Below are positions 20,910 to 30,709 of a stretch of 64,000 nucleotides of DNA, one piece after another. The DNA lies in NCBI GenBank assembly GCA_933228895.1, contig OW121849.1, forward strand, positions 36,364,354 through 36,428,353, in the 5' to 3' direction. Source of the stretch: Platycnemis pennipes (Eukaryota > Arthropoda > Insecta > Odonata > Platycnemididae). Position 1 is the stretch's first letter, and every line of letters begins with the position of its first letter. Under the pieces are notes generated by a model, which was given only the letters and a program-made list of their open reading frames with translations, was not told where the DNA came from and did not search any database. A program made the position numbers and the translations under genes.

Positions 20910-23900
20910 ATAGCTGTTATAAGTATTATGTACGCCTGAGCTGTAATAAGTGTAATAATCAGTAATTAATTTGCATTTGCAAAATTTCCCAGGAACATTT
21001 TTAATTTACCATAGTAATAAAACCAGTCCATCATACGTACATAAGGTTATTCCAGCTTTCTTTGAAAGTGATTTTTATTTTCTGTCAGGGCATCAAGTTC
21101 TCCCAGCTTTCTTTGAATATGATTATTTATTCTTCCATTCACTCACACACATGCTTTCCGATTACCATACATCACTCACGGCTATTGTACTCCATATTCA
21201 AGCAAAGCTCTCCACAACTACTGTTTGTAATGTACGATAAATATACTACCCTAATCAACCAATCCAGCATATATGTACTTTCTTTATCATGTAGGATCTT
21301 GTTTTTTTTCTATATCATGTTCATTTATTTCCTTCTCACTATTTGAATGGCAAAACGTGATTACTTTATCTAATACCACGCATAAAATTAAACTCCATCT
21401 AGAATTTCAGAGAAATGCCTTCGTACTCGATCATACGATAAATATTTTGCAAACCACATTTAACGGTTAACACAAGAAGATGATAAATAGAAGGTTCTTA
21501 CGGTTTACCTCAATTTCCTCGTTCTATAGTACTTCATAAGGACCTAGTAAAGTTTCTGCAAAAATTACATTTACACCCTCTCTCTCCTCTCTTTATCCGA
21601 CAAATCCGTCCTTCCCATTCTCCAGAACTCAACTTTTGGATATCCAAAGGATGCATTCCTGACTTTGAATTTTCATCACACAAATGAATCAGTTTTTCCG
21701 CATTACTTTTATCGCAGTATCATTCTTTTTTTTACTTTTGCGTCATCATATTTAACCAACATTTTAGCTAAAAATCGGATATTTTGAAGGAATTACAAAA
21801 GGCTCCGTAATAAACTTTGTTCGTATTTCGAAAAAAAATTGGGAGCAAATACGGATGAGTTTCCACAATTAAACGGAAAATTGCATTTTTCCACTCCTTG
21901 GGTTCCGCGTGTTTCCATTGTCGCCAAGCCTTTTCACCTCCGTAATTGCCCAGTCACGCTCAACCGTTTTTCATCTTCATCCGACCATGCCGTTGCACCA
22001 ATTCTTCGCGAAGAGAAGCCAGATTAATCTCTGCAGAACGTTGAAATGTGCAGTCACACCTGTCATAGGATTAACCATTAATTTTGCGTGTCACTGACCT
22101 GGAATTCGGCGTCACCGAAATATTTCTTCACGTCCAAGTTTCACTCTGTGTCCCGATTCTCTTCCCAAATCCTATTTCCCGGCATTTTCTGCAGTCACGA
22201 TGACCTTTCAACTGTATTTGAGTCTAACAAAGAAAAAATTGCACGATCGTTTCCGGGGAACATTTTTACGCGTACTTTTATAAAAGATGTGTCTCAATAA
22301 AACATACTACCAGCGATTATAATAATTTCAGGCCTCGTCATCATTTGATTAATATGAATATAGTTGAACAGTGAAAGTTAGTTTGAATATTGAAAATAGT
22401 GGCCGTAAATATCAGTAAATAAACAAATTATAGCTTTATTTTTACCCTTATTTGACCTAGTAGTCTACAAAAATAGTATTGAATGAAATACTGCTTCAGG
22501 GAAAATATTTATCGATCTAAGTAGTTGCAGTTGATACCATTGAGGTATTCATGCAGTATTCTCAGATCTATTTAGGATTCTTGATCCAGAAGATGATCTT
22601 GGAAGTAGGTTTATTAAGTTAATTGGACATTGTCTAGGGGTAGTAAAGGAAACAACGCCGTCCTTATTCAAGGACTATAATATAAGTACGTCCCAGATTA
22701 CTAATCCACTATAAATATTCTTAATGAATATGAATTATTCCTTAGTGAAGATTCCTAATGTTTTTCATTAATGAGCCGTTTACCATACCACCACGTGCCG
22801 ATTAAGATTCAAATCTCATACTTTTCAGGTCTAAAGCATTGTTCTATTTTAAAAATTTGTGCATCGGGTCGTCCCGTATCTTTCCACTAATATTGCTGCA
22901 TTTTTAATGGATGGTAAAATTTTAAATTGTGATTTCCCGAGAACAATCGTCAAGGTACTACCTGGAGGCTTATTTTTTCTCTTAGATTCTCGGTGTTTGC
23001 GGTCTCCGTCGGCTCTCGGAAACTCTGTTTGTTGAGAAATGGATTGCTACCTCAAGTAGACTGTGAATCTTGCGAAAAACTTGGATAAAATTGACGGCGA
23101 TTGGACATGAATAAGCCGGAAATGTAGGTTTTTGATTGCTTTTCCAGATATATGATAATATAGCTGCAATGCTTAAGTAAAGAATGACCAAGTTGGCCCC
23201 ACGTTGTACCTCAAAATGTATCACTAAAAAAAAGATGAATCTATTCTACTTTCCTCTCACTATTATTTTCATTTCTTCCACTTTATAGCTTGTTCTTTGG
23301 TATTTTAAAGTTGATTAAGCGAAAAATTATGGTAATCAATGGATGGTGTGAGATCTTTCATCCTTATCTCAAACATTGGATCATGCTGACAAAAAATAAA
23401 ACGCCTAAGGCTTGCTTTAAAAATAACATTAGCGGTGAAATAACCTCGGGAACTACACCGAGTTAAGCTTTAATTTCCCCTTATTATGATGGACGAGCCG
23501 GATGCTGTACCTTTGTGTTTGACTCAAAATTTAAAACGGTGGATTTCCCGATAACCTTTTTTTTTGATAGCGTCAACGATGGTCATTAAAAAGTAAATTT
23601 TCGGTTTTTCTTCAGATAGCAAAAAAACGTGAGCATGGCCAGGTATTCTTTGCTTCTTTACCCCTAGCACTTCAAAAGTTGTGCGGAACCACATATGATA
23701 CCAAATGTCAATTTTGGAATGAAAATGGCATATATACATTTATGGCAACTTTGAATGAATAAAAAAAATGATCCGAGATATGTACACTCAATATGTTGTG
23801 AATTTCAATCAAGTTCCTGTATCATGACAGTTAAAAGAGGCAATGATAAAGAGTATGAAGCATCGGACTTAAACTGAGAGGACTCTTGATTTTGAAGAAA

Positions 23901-24535
23901 TAATATTCGACGTTATTAATGGACTGCTCAAGTTTCCAGATATATGAGATACTTCTCCCGAAAGTAATTAAAGGAAGAGGGTCAGATAAATGAAAATAAA
24001 TGACGCTTTAAACTAGTAATTACATGCAATCGTCCAGGACTCATTCATGTACAAACTGAGATTCAAAAAGTGCAAATAGAGGAGCGAATATTAAGGCACT
24101 CGGTGTGAAATTTTCAGTATGAAGAGTTAGAGGCTGTGAAAGGTGTGAATGGAAGATTTATGTTGCTATTCTCAAAGAGTCTAAAACATTCTTTCCCTAA
24201 ATGGTGTGGAAAGTAGTGGAGTAGTAGTGCAAATATTTCGCGGATTCTCTTGCTTTTTCATTTTTTATCACCCATAAAGTCTCATATCCTTTATTTGGGT
24301 GAGAGAACATGAAATAATCATGGCTTAGTTGCGTAGTATTGACCCGGAAAAGAGATAACAAAAAGACAAACTAGCTTGAATGTCTATCACTCAAACTGCT
24401 GGTTTTATTTTCTGGAAAAGCAGCGCGAAGCTATCTCGTGAGAATGAATTTGGATACAGCAATACGAAAACTAATGCCGTTGTAATGGATAAAATTGCCA
24501 TTTAGTTGATCTATTCTGTGAATTAGTGTCGTTGA
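20910..24535. other. Unassigned sequence
   Basis: No gene or named transposon is supported over about 3.6 kb. The 21.84-22.3 kb part is somewhat richer in GC and has overlapping open frames with no motif. Minus frames at 22982-23224 and 23524-23739 have no recognisable family. Confidence 0.4.
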
Positions 24536-24539
24536 GTGT

Positions 24540-24680
24540 AATTGGGTTTAGCGTTGGAGCGCATAATCGAAGGCATTGGATTCGAATCCAGGTGACGTAT
24601 GATCCAAAAATTTTCCCATCATTAGGAAGTAATTTTCTGAGCATCAGAATATTGTAGAAAATTCTATATGACCCCTCCGT
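24540..24680 (+). mobile_element. Possible third tRNA-headed SINE
   Basis: The plus strand has gggtttagcgttggagcgca (box A-like), followed about 30 bases later by ggattcgaatccaggtg (a near-perfect box B). The two boxes are tRNA-spaced but the flanks do not form an acceptor stem. A non-tRNA body follows (tgatccaaaaattttcccat). Only one copy is in the window, so the right end is not fixed. Confidence 0.5.
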
Positions 24681-24689
24681 GTAGTATAT

Positions 24690-24870
24690 TCTAGGGCTGA
24701 GGTTGTTTTGAATATCGCACTACGGTATCAACTAAATATCATAGCAGGTCAACATATTGGTTTTGCGATATAAATTGTAAATATCGTGATATAAGTTGAT
24801 ATCGGGATATCGTCTAATCGTGATGTCGAGATATCGTGCATCGAGATATCGACACATCGTCATGAAGCAG
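24690..24870. repeat. GATATCG-rich degenerate repeat, copy 1 (hAT-like end?)
   Basis: It opens with tagggctgaggttgttttga, then atatcgcactacggtatcaa c, followed by many degenerate TATCG/CGATA units (gatatcgggatatcgtctaa, gtcgagatatcgtgcatcga). It matches the opening and the unit content of 36905-37115. A tagggctg opening plus subterminal TATCGATA-type repeats resembles the ends of some arthropod hAT transposons; that assignment is inferred. Confidence 0.6.
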
Positions 24871-24949
24871 TTTTTAGTGATTGTTTGGCAAACAATAGAT
24901 GTGAGGATATGAAAGACAGAGCTATTTCATCCCCTTAAACAAAGACTAG

Positions 24950-25545
24950 AATAAAATTAATGATGATATTGTAAATAAGCTTCCTGGAGAATATAAATTA
25001 TATAATAGCTTCGATTCCGTTTAAGAACAACCCTAAGAAGCTGTTCAATTCATCACTTATTTTATAAATTCTGTTGAGACGGCTGATTTACCACCTCAAG
25101 AATTGAAGATCAAGAAAAACACTATAATTATGATTTTACGAAATTTGAACTTTTATAAAGAACTGTGCAATGGAACAAGATTGATTGTTACTGAACTGAG
25201 TAACAAGATTATTAAAGCCAAAATAATCATGGTAAAAATTCAGGTCAAGAAGTTCACATACCAAGAATGACATTAGATTCCAGCAAAAGTCAGATTGGGT
25301 GTGTCCTGCAAAGACACCAGTTTCCCGTAAGATCAGTTTTTGCTGTGATTATACATCAATCACTAGGACTAACGTTTGAGTCAATTGGCGTATTCCTGTT
25401 AACTGCTGTATTCATGCATGGCATGTTGTATGTAGCATTATCCAGAATAAAATAACCAAGCGGCTTAAAAGTTCTGTTACCAACAGAAAATCCTAGACAC
25501 ACGAGAAACGTCGTATGGGAAGAAATATTGAATAATTTTTAATCT
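24950..25545 (+). mobile_element. Helitron helicase C-terminal remnant
   Basis: Plus-strand fragments read NDDIVNKLPGEYKLYNS, FINSVETADLPPQELK, then KKNTIIMILRNLNFYKELCN and GTRLIVTELSNKIIKAKII. After a frameshift near 25228 comes MTLDSSKSQIGCVLQRHQFP, VRSVFAVIIHQSLGLTFESI, HGMLYVALSRIK, a stop, and KVLLPTENPRHTRNVVWEEI. This is the Pif1-like helicase C-terminus of Helitron RepHel (LPPH.L.LK.g..ImLLRNLn...GLcNGTRl, then RrQFPvr.aFAmTInKsQGQt...VGiyLp.pvFsHGQLYVAlSRv). The conserved K-S-Q-G-Q reads H-QSLGL, so motif VI residues are damaged, and the protein is broken. The Rep domain is not present here. Confidence 0.9.
25267..25455 (+). pseudogene. Helitron helicase fragment (motifs near the C-terminus)
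   Basis: Sixty-two open codons span the RHQFPVRSVFAVII block and HGMLYVALSR block of Pif1-family helicases. The frame ends at taa (25453-25455), exactly where active relatives continue with a Lys/Thr-Pro-Ser-Gly. The same frame then continues with homologous sequence, so the stop is a nonsense mutation. The first Met is internal to the protein. Confidence 0.85.
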
Positions 25546-26560
25546 AATAATAACAATAATCTGTCAATGAATATTGAAAATAATGATAGCAATGTAAATA
25601 TTCATTTTCTTGATGATTTTAGAATTTCGTTATGAAAACATGTTTATGTGTTAGCATTGTTTTTGTTTAAATACTACCTAAACGCATCCATCACTATAGT
25701 ATTTTTTAGATAAAAATTCGTTACGTTATATATAAAATTTTTAAGAAAATCTTCTCGGGTTTTCCACCGGGTCAGGTTGTCATGGCCGACGTTTCGGCCA
25801 TGGAAAACCAAAAAACCCGACAAGAATTTATTCAGCTAGTACGCCGGGAAAACCTACGTTCTTATTTATAAAAAGTTTGTTTATGGAAACCTTTTGATCC
25901 CAATATGTGAATTCCCAAAATAAGTAAAATAGACAATAAGGAGCAGAAGCGGAGCATACAAATTCTTAGTACGCCAAATTAACATCGAGCAACGTTCGGT
26001 CATCTGTTGTTTGTTAGTTAGTAATATACGTTTTGGTTTGGCAGCCCAAAATTTCTAAAATTAAATCAACCTCTCTAATGAAATAAAGTATCTTTACATG
26101 CACTACTGTAATAAAAGCCACCTCTCTTTGCGTCGGAAATCACACATAAACAAATGTTAATGTATTTCTGTCCAGCAAAATAAACTTTAAATATACATTT
26201 AATATAATGCAACCATTCAGTAACATCAATGAAAAATCTACCATTCCAATCCTAATATTCCACTAAATAAATGTAATGCCACTACGACGTGACGTTAGCG
26301 TTCATCCTGAATACATGTTTTTAAAATTTCATGATGTTCACGTCGATTACAGTACTGGAGGAATACAAATAAAAAATAATCGGTACAAAATCTTTACCTA
26401 AAGAATTCGATATTAAAGGAAGAGTCGCAGCTACTCGGCTACAAGTGTAAGCGCCCAACTCGCCCGGGCGCTTCATCGTGTGCGGGGAAGGTACCATATT
26501 TATAATTCATCCTACATTATCTTCACTAATAAAGGCCAAACAATAATCTATTAACCCTGA
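25546..26560. other. Sequence between Helitron and I-type LINE, containing a PLE-like hairpin
   Basis: At 25781-25802 catggccga and tcggccatg form a perfect 9-bp hairpin around cgtt. It is embedded in gggttttccaccgggtcagg...ggaaaaccaaaaaacccg (25757-25818), a looser outer inverted repeat. The minus-strand reading ccatggccgaaacgtcggcc resembles GAAAC-containing ends of PLE-type elements. No coding sequence is supported in the rest. Confidence 0.5.
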
Positions 26561-26795
26561 AAACTGTACTGTATGGTAAAAATGCTGTCATACAATAATA
26601 CTTGTCATGAAACAAACCGATATCCCTCACCAACTGCCTGTGCAAAGTAATGGAAAGAATGGTTAATCGGCGGCTCGTCTGGTGGTTAGAGAGTTGAAAC
26701 CTTCTTTCCGACATCCAGTGTGGATTTCGGCGGGGCCGCTCGACTATTGACCACCTAGTGTAAGAGCCGACAATTTCATCCAGGAGGCCTTTCTT

Positions 26796-26847
26796 CATCT
26801 ACATCTACATCTACACGATACCCTGCAAGCCACCGCGAGGGTGTGTG
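26796..26847 (-). mobile_element. LINE-A copy 6: 52-bp 3'-end insertion with 6-bp target-site duplication
   Basis: The inserted sequence is catctacatctacatctaca, cgataccctgcaagccaccg, cgagggtgtgtg: only the LINE-A GATGTA tail and stem-loop in reverse. It is flanked by tttctt at 26790-26795 and again at 26848-26853. Without it and one tttctt, the host RT frame reads on from DNFIQEAF into LLRQCVVGVFFDLE with no gap, as in related RTs. The host sequence therefore dates the insertion and fixes its ends exactly. Confidence 0.9.
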
Positions 26848-28030
26848 TTTCTTCTCCGTCAGTGCGTCGTGGGTGTCTTCTTCGACTTGGAGAGGGCCTA
26901 CGATGGAGTCTAGCGGAAAAAGATTTTGATAATTTTGCATGAATGGGGTCTGAGGGGTAACTTGCTGACTTTTATTCGAAACTTTTTGATAGACCGGGTT
27001 TTTAAGATTAAAATAGGCCGTCATTTATCCAGTCAATATACGCAGGAAAACGGAGTACCATAGGGCTCTGTACTGAGTGTCACGCTATTTGAAGTCGCAA
27101 TAAATGAGGTGGCATATTGCATCAAACCACCCATTATGGGATCACTCTTCGTGGATGACATTGCCATATTCCGTAGGTCTTCCAAAGTCGTCTCTGCCGT
27201 CAGATTATTAAAGCTCACCATTAATAGGCTGGAAGACTGATCCCAAAGGAATGGATTTAGGTTTTCAGAAATCAAATTACGTAAATTTCTGCCGACGGAG
27301 GGGAATCTTACTTCCACCTGTGCTGGAACTAGCAGGCAGAAATCTCCCTTGCGTGGAATCCGTGCAGTTTCTTAGAATGACACTCGATTTTAGACTGAAT
27401 TGCCGGCAACACATTGAGGCGTTGAAAAATGTGTCATAGGACTCTAAACGTTATAAAATTTCTAAGCCACTCAGCATGGGGAACAGACCGCAAAGCGATG
27501 GTTTTGCTCTACCGTTCCCTTATCCTCTCTAGGCTTGACTACGGCTCAGTTATCTATTCTTCGGGCCGTGAGTCGTATCTGAGACCTCGGTGTTTCACAA
27601 TACGGGGTTACGGCTGTCCATTGGGGCCTGTAGAACTGGCCCGGTTGCCAGCATTTATGCTGATGCAGGCGAGCCGCCGCTCTCATGCCGAAGGAGTTTT
27701 TAATGTGCAGTTACGCGGCCAAAGTTTTTACCATGAAGGCACATTCCTGTTTTAAAATTCTTTTTAAACCTATATTTTTACAATGTTTTAATACAAGAAC
27801 AAGGTCTATCGTATACAAGGACTTGGCATACGTATTAAACATTTTATCAATAGTGCTGGCATTACGCTCCCGGAAGTATATCGCGTCGAATACTCGAACC
27901 ACAAGCCTGGTTGGTTCCAACGCCTAAAATTTGCTCTGCTCTAAATAGCCGGCGAAAAAGTTGCGCCACCGAATCGGAATATTAACAACTCTTCAGAAAA
28001 TACTTAAGCAATCACTCCGACCTTATCCCC

Positions 28031-28468
28031 ATGTACACGGATGGCTCATGGTCGGATACTGTGTGTGCCCGCGCAGTCACCTCGGCCCATCATGGGATCA
28101 TCCAGGCTAGGCAAAGCCCGTTGTGTAGTGTGTACACAACGGAACTCCTGGCCATGAAGATAGCTCTGGACGGGATAAGAAGTTCTGGTGGCCCCTATGC
28201 CATATGTCCTGACTACATGAGTTCCCTAGGTTCCATTTCATACTTTTTAGCCATGCACCCTATAGTACAGGACCTACAGTCTTCCCTCTTATCTCTTGCG
28301 AGGAAGGAAATTAATATCATGTTCGTTTGGGTTTCTGGGCATGTGGAAATTGCCGGGAATGGGAGGGTAGACATATTGACAAAGGATACCTTGCTCATCC
28401 CAGAACAAGCGCATACCCTAGTAACATGCGAAGACCTTATATTAAGTAAAGTAGTGAAAGAGCAGTAG
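28031..28468 (+). pseudogene. RNase H domain of the I/R1-group LINE
   Basis: The longest intact frame of the element (145 codons). YTDGS (first catalytic Asp), TTELLAMKIAL (Glu), CPDYMSSLGS (second Asp, normally SDS) and FVWVSGHVEIAGNGRVD (equivalent to VPGHxGIxGNExAD; His and final Asp kept, the usual Glu now Gly) give all four D-E-D-D positions. The enzyme would degrade the RNA strand during cDNA synthesis. The first Met precedes YTDGS by one residue and is not the element's start codon. Confidence 0.9.
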
Positions 28469-28501
28469 TACAATGCGTGAGTAAACATATCCAACAATAA
28501 A

Positions 28502-28705
28502 TTGCGGTGTGTTAAACCGGTTGCATCAGCATGGCCTTCTTCCGTCAGGGGTAGTCGGAGAGAGGAAGTGGTCATCACACGCTTGCGGAAAGGGCACTGC
28601 GCCCTGACCCACTCCTTTCTCTTCTCGAAAGAGAAAATTCCACCGCGCTGTAAAGATTGCGACTCTCCTCTCAGTATTCGACACCTCCTGACGGAGTACG
28701 TCTAG
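28502..28705 (+). pseudogene. Cys/His-rich C-terminal tail of the I/R1-group LINE
   Basis: WPSSVRGSRREEVVITRLRK then GHCALTHSFLFSKEKIPPRC, KDCDSPLSIRHLLTEYV. It matches the family tail R..Evvl.RLRiGHt.lTHgyLl....pP.C..Cg..ltv.HiL.eC; the last Cys of the C-C-H-C set is Tyr here. It lies 34 bases after the RNase H frame's stop, and a frameshift or stop separates them. Confidence 0.85.
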
Positions 28706-28800
28706 CACCGGGATGTACGTAATAAGTTAGGCATCAGGGGAGGCCTTGAATACGTTCTCGGTGACGACCCAGATCTAAGCCGGATCTAAGCCCAGATCTA

Positions 28801-29690
28801 ATATTTTATTTTTAAAGTAAATAGCTAACATATGATTTTATCAGCCTTTTTATAGTTTTAATAAATATTTAATACCAATTCGTAAATACATCTACAATTA
28901 GTGTTTAGTGATACTTCTACTGTGTTTACATCTATGGTTATGTATGGTGCGAATAATGGCCGTCAACGGACCATAAACCTAACTCTACTACTATGAAACA
29001 ACCCATGCATGCAAATATCACTTAGAATGCTTGGAATGAAACTCCTATTGATGGATTTACGACTTGACGAAGGAAGACTAGGAAGATGCACTCTACGTTC
29101 TAAGCACACCCTTTCGCATGGGCCGTGCAGTGCATAGCATTCTGGATCAATAGGATATTATTGTTCGACCTTTGTGCGTGGAAGGTAACGTAAAATATTG
29201 TATATGGTACTTTCCCAGTGCGCGATGAATGTCAATTGTTTTGGGGATATGCATTCGGTCGGGCGAGTGGCTGTTGTCCGGTGACATTTGCCTGGGTACA
29301 TACATTTAGCGTGGAAAATTTAAAACTCAATCCGAATAAACACATTAAAATATTTATAGCCAGGCTAGGTAATTGCTCGAGGCAGTAAAAAAAAATGTTG
29401 CTAGCGGCAAGACTCGATTACTCGATACGGCTAAGTTTGCGACCGAATACTTTACTTCTAGTCTACGCCTTACTCTTAACCAAGTTGCAATTATATGTAT
29501 TATGCTTCCAGTCAAAATATTCAACCTCTTTTTTTGTCCAAACTATTGTCTTATAACCCAATAATCTTAAATCACTAATCAAGGACTACCTGCCTTTTGA
29601 TTTTCGTTACCTCCTAGGCCCGATTAACGGACATTCCCCTTGTGAGTCTCCAGCTCTAGAATGTCATTCTCGTATTTACTTCCTTATTCT
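28801..29690. other. Probable LINE 3' UTR then unassigned sequence
   Basis: AT-rich sequence directly after the LINE tail (28800-28880) may be its 3' end. No poly(A) or clear target-site duplication is seen. From about 28960 on I see nothing identifiable. Confidence 0.4.
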
Positions 29691-29694
29691 TGGT

Positions 29695-30306
29695 GTGATC
29701 TGGCAACACTGGGGCCTCTTGCCAAGCGCTGTGAGGGGAAGCCTTGGAGGAGGAGAGGGGAATGAGAGACTAACTCCCATTGGTCGCAATACTGGACAAT
29801 CGAATGCGGCCCGACTATACACGGCCTGGAGTACATTGCGCGTTTTACCGTCTCGTCATCGTCGTGGGAATGATTCGAGGGCCACCTCGGCTATTCGAGA
29901 CTGAGGCTCTCATAGTTGACTACGCACGATCTGCCTGTGGTGAACTTGGCGTGTATTTAACTGCAAATCAGCTATTGCGTTGAGTGAAACCCAAGAAAGA
30001 AGTTATTTACTCGAGTTTTACTGCTGAAGTGCTTAATTCGAAGTGTTGCGTGCAACTTTGGTAATACTTAACGTCGTGTGACCAATTGGGAAGAAAGTTT
30101 AATCTTTCCTATGTGAGTGGATTCGTTTGAGAATTGTGTTCATCATTTTATTACGCGTAAAGTGTGTCATTAATGCAATAAGTGGTAAGAGTGAAACCCT
30201 TGGTGATACTCTTGTGCCAAATGAAGGTAACCACCAGCTGCTCTCCTGATAACCTCTTCTAGCGAGAATGCCTACCGAAATAGCGTTTACTGCCATCAAG
30301 GAACCG
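29695..30306 (+). other. Candidate promoter-proximal first exon ending at a strong splice donor
   Basis: A moderately GC-rich stretch (29700-29960) is followed by a region that ends in gaaccg|gtaagt at 30306/30307, a very good U2 donor. A start codon at 30268 opens 13 codons that reach the donor in phase 0, with an in-frame stop upstream at 30250. No TATA box is obvious. No downstream exon is recognised within the window, so this rests on sequence signals only. Confidence 0.35.
30268..30306 (+). CDS. Possible first coding exon (13 codons) of an unidentified gene
   Basis: The frame reads MPTEIAFTAIKEP and meets the splice donor gtaagt exactly after a complete codon. The context before ATG (agcgaga) is acceptable for insects, and taa at 30250-30252 closes the frame upstream, supporting this Met as the start. 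The peptide has no signal-peptide character, and I do not recognise it. With no second exon identified it may be coincidence. Confidence 0.25.
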
Positions 30307-30309
30307 GTA

Positions 30310-30705
30310 AGTATTCACCCACTGAGCGGGAAACTATGGAATGATACTATATGTGGTCGTTAAAATGAAACCATATCGCGCCGAGAAGCCGCAATTTGTT
30401 AATATGAGATTCCAATGACATTTGCTAACTTGTGAGAGCAGACTGTCTGCTTTTTCTTTACAAGGTTGAACTACTCAGTTACGATTAAGGAAAAATAACA
30501 ATGTGCGACTTCTTTGTATGTACGAGTAATAAGAATGAAGTTGCTTATTTATATATTTAATGGCAATTTTCTTCTGTATCGCTTAACCTGAATGCATTGA
30601 TCATGTCTTTCTTCGTAACATATGGGAATCAAATTACGGCTTTTTTAAGGAGTTCATTGTGTCCCCTCATCAGGTGGCGGCTTACGCTCAACGAATATAT
30701 TTGTA
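30310..30705. other. Unassigned sequence
   Basis: If the donor at 30307 is real, this is the start of an intron. Nothing else is seen; a cctgatga on the minus strand at about 30665 lacks the rest of a hammerhead. Confidence 0.35.
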
Positions 30706-30709
30706 ATTT

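Larger units (their letters stand above)
26575..28800 (+). mobile_element. I/R1-group LINE remnant with RNase H domain
   Basis: Plus-strand coding pieces in order: PISLTNCLCKVMERMVNRRL and LLSDIQCGFRRGRSTIDHLV (RT fingers, 26610-26760), DNFIQEAF...LLRQCVVGVFFDLERAYDGV (palm motif A, interrupted by a nested insertion at 26796-26847), ENGVP-GSVLSVTLFE (motif B, about 27050), and SLFVDDIAIFRRSS (motif C, about 27150). Then come QFLRMTLDFRLNCRQHIEAL (27370), LLYRSLILSRLDYGSVIYSS (27510), the RNase H domain (28031-28468) and a Cys-rich tail (28502-28705). Block order and the RNase H domain fit the I/R1/LOA group. Several stops and frameshifts mean it is dead. ORF1 and endonuclease are missing, so it is 5'-truncated. 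Confidence 0.9.

Noticed and set aside
25472..25496. Apparent Helitron 3' end: hairpin ttctgtt-acc-aacagaa followed by ctag
   Set aside because: The sequence encodes conserved helicase tail residues (KVLLPTENPR) and coding homology continues about 50 bases past it, so it is not the element terminus.
30660..30690. cctgatga on the minus strand as a second hammerhead core
   Set aside because: No stem II or GAAA follows; a 7-mer of this kind is expected several times by chance in 64 kb.
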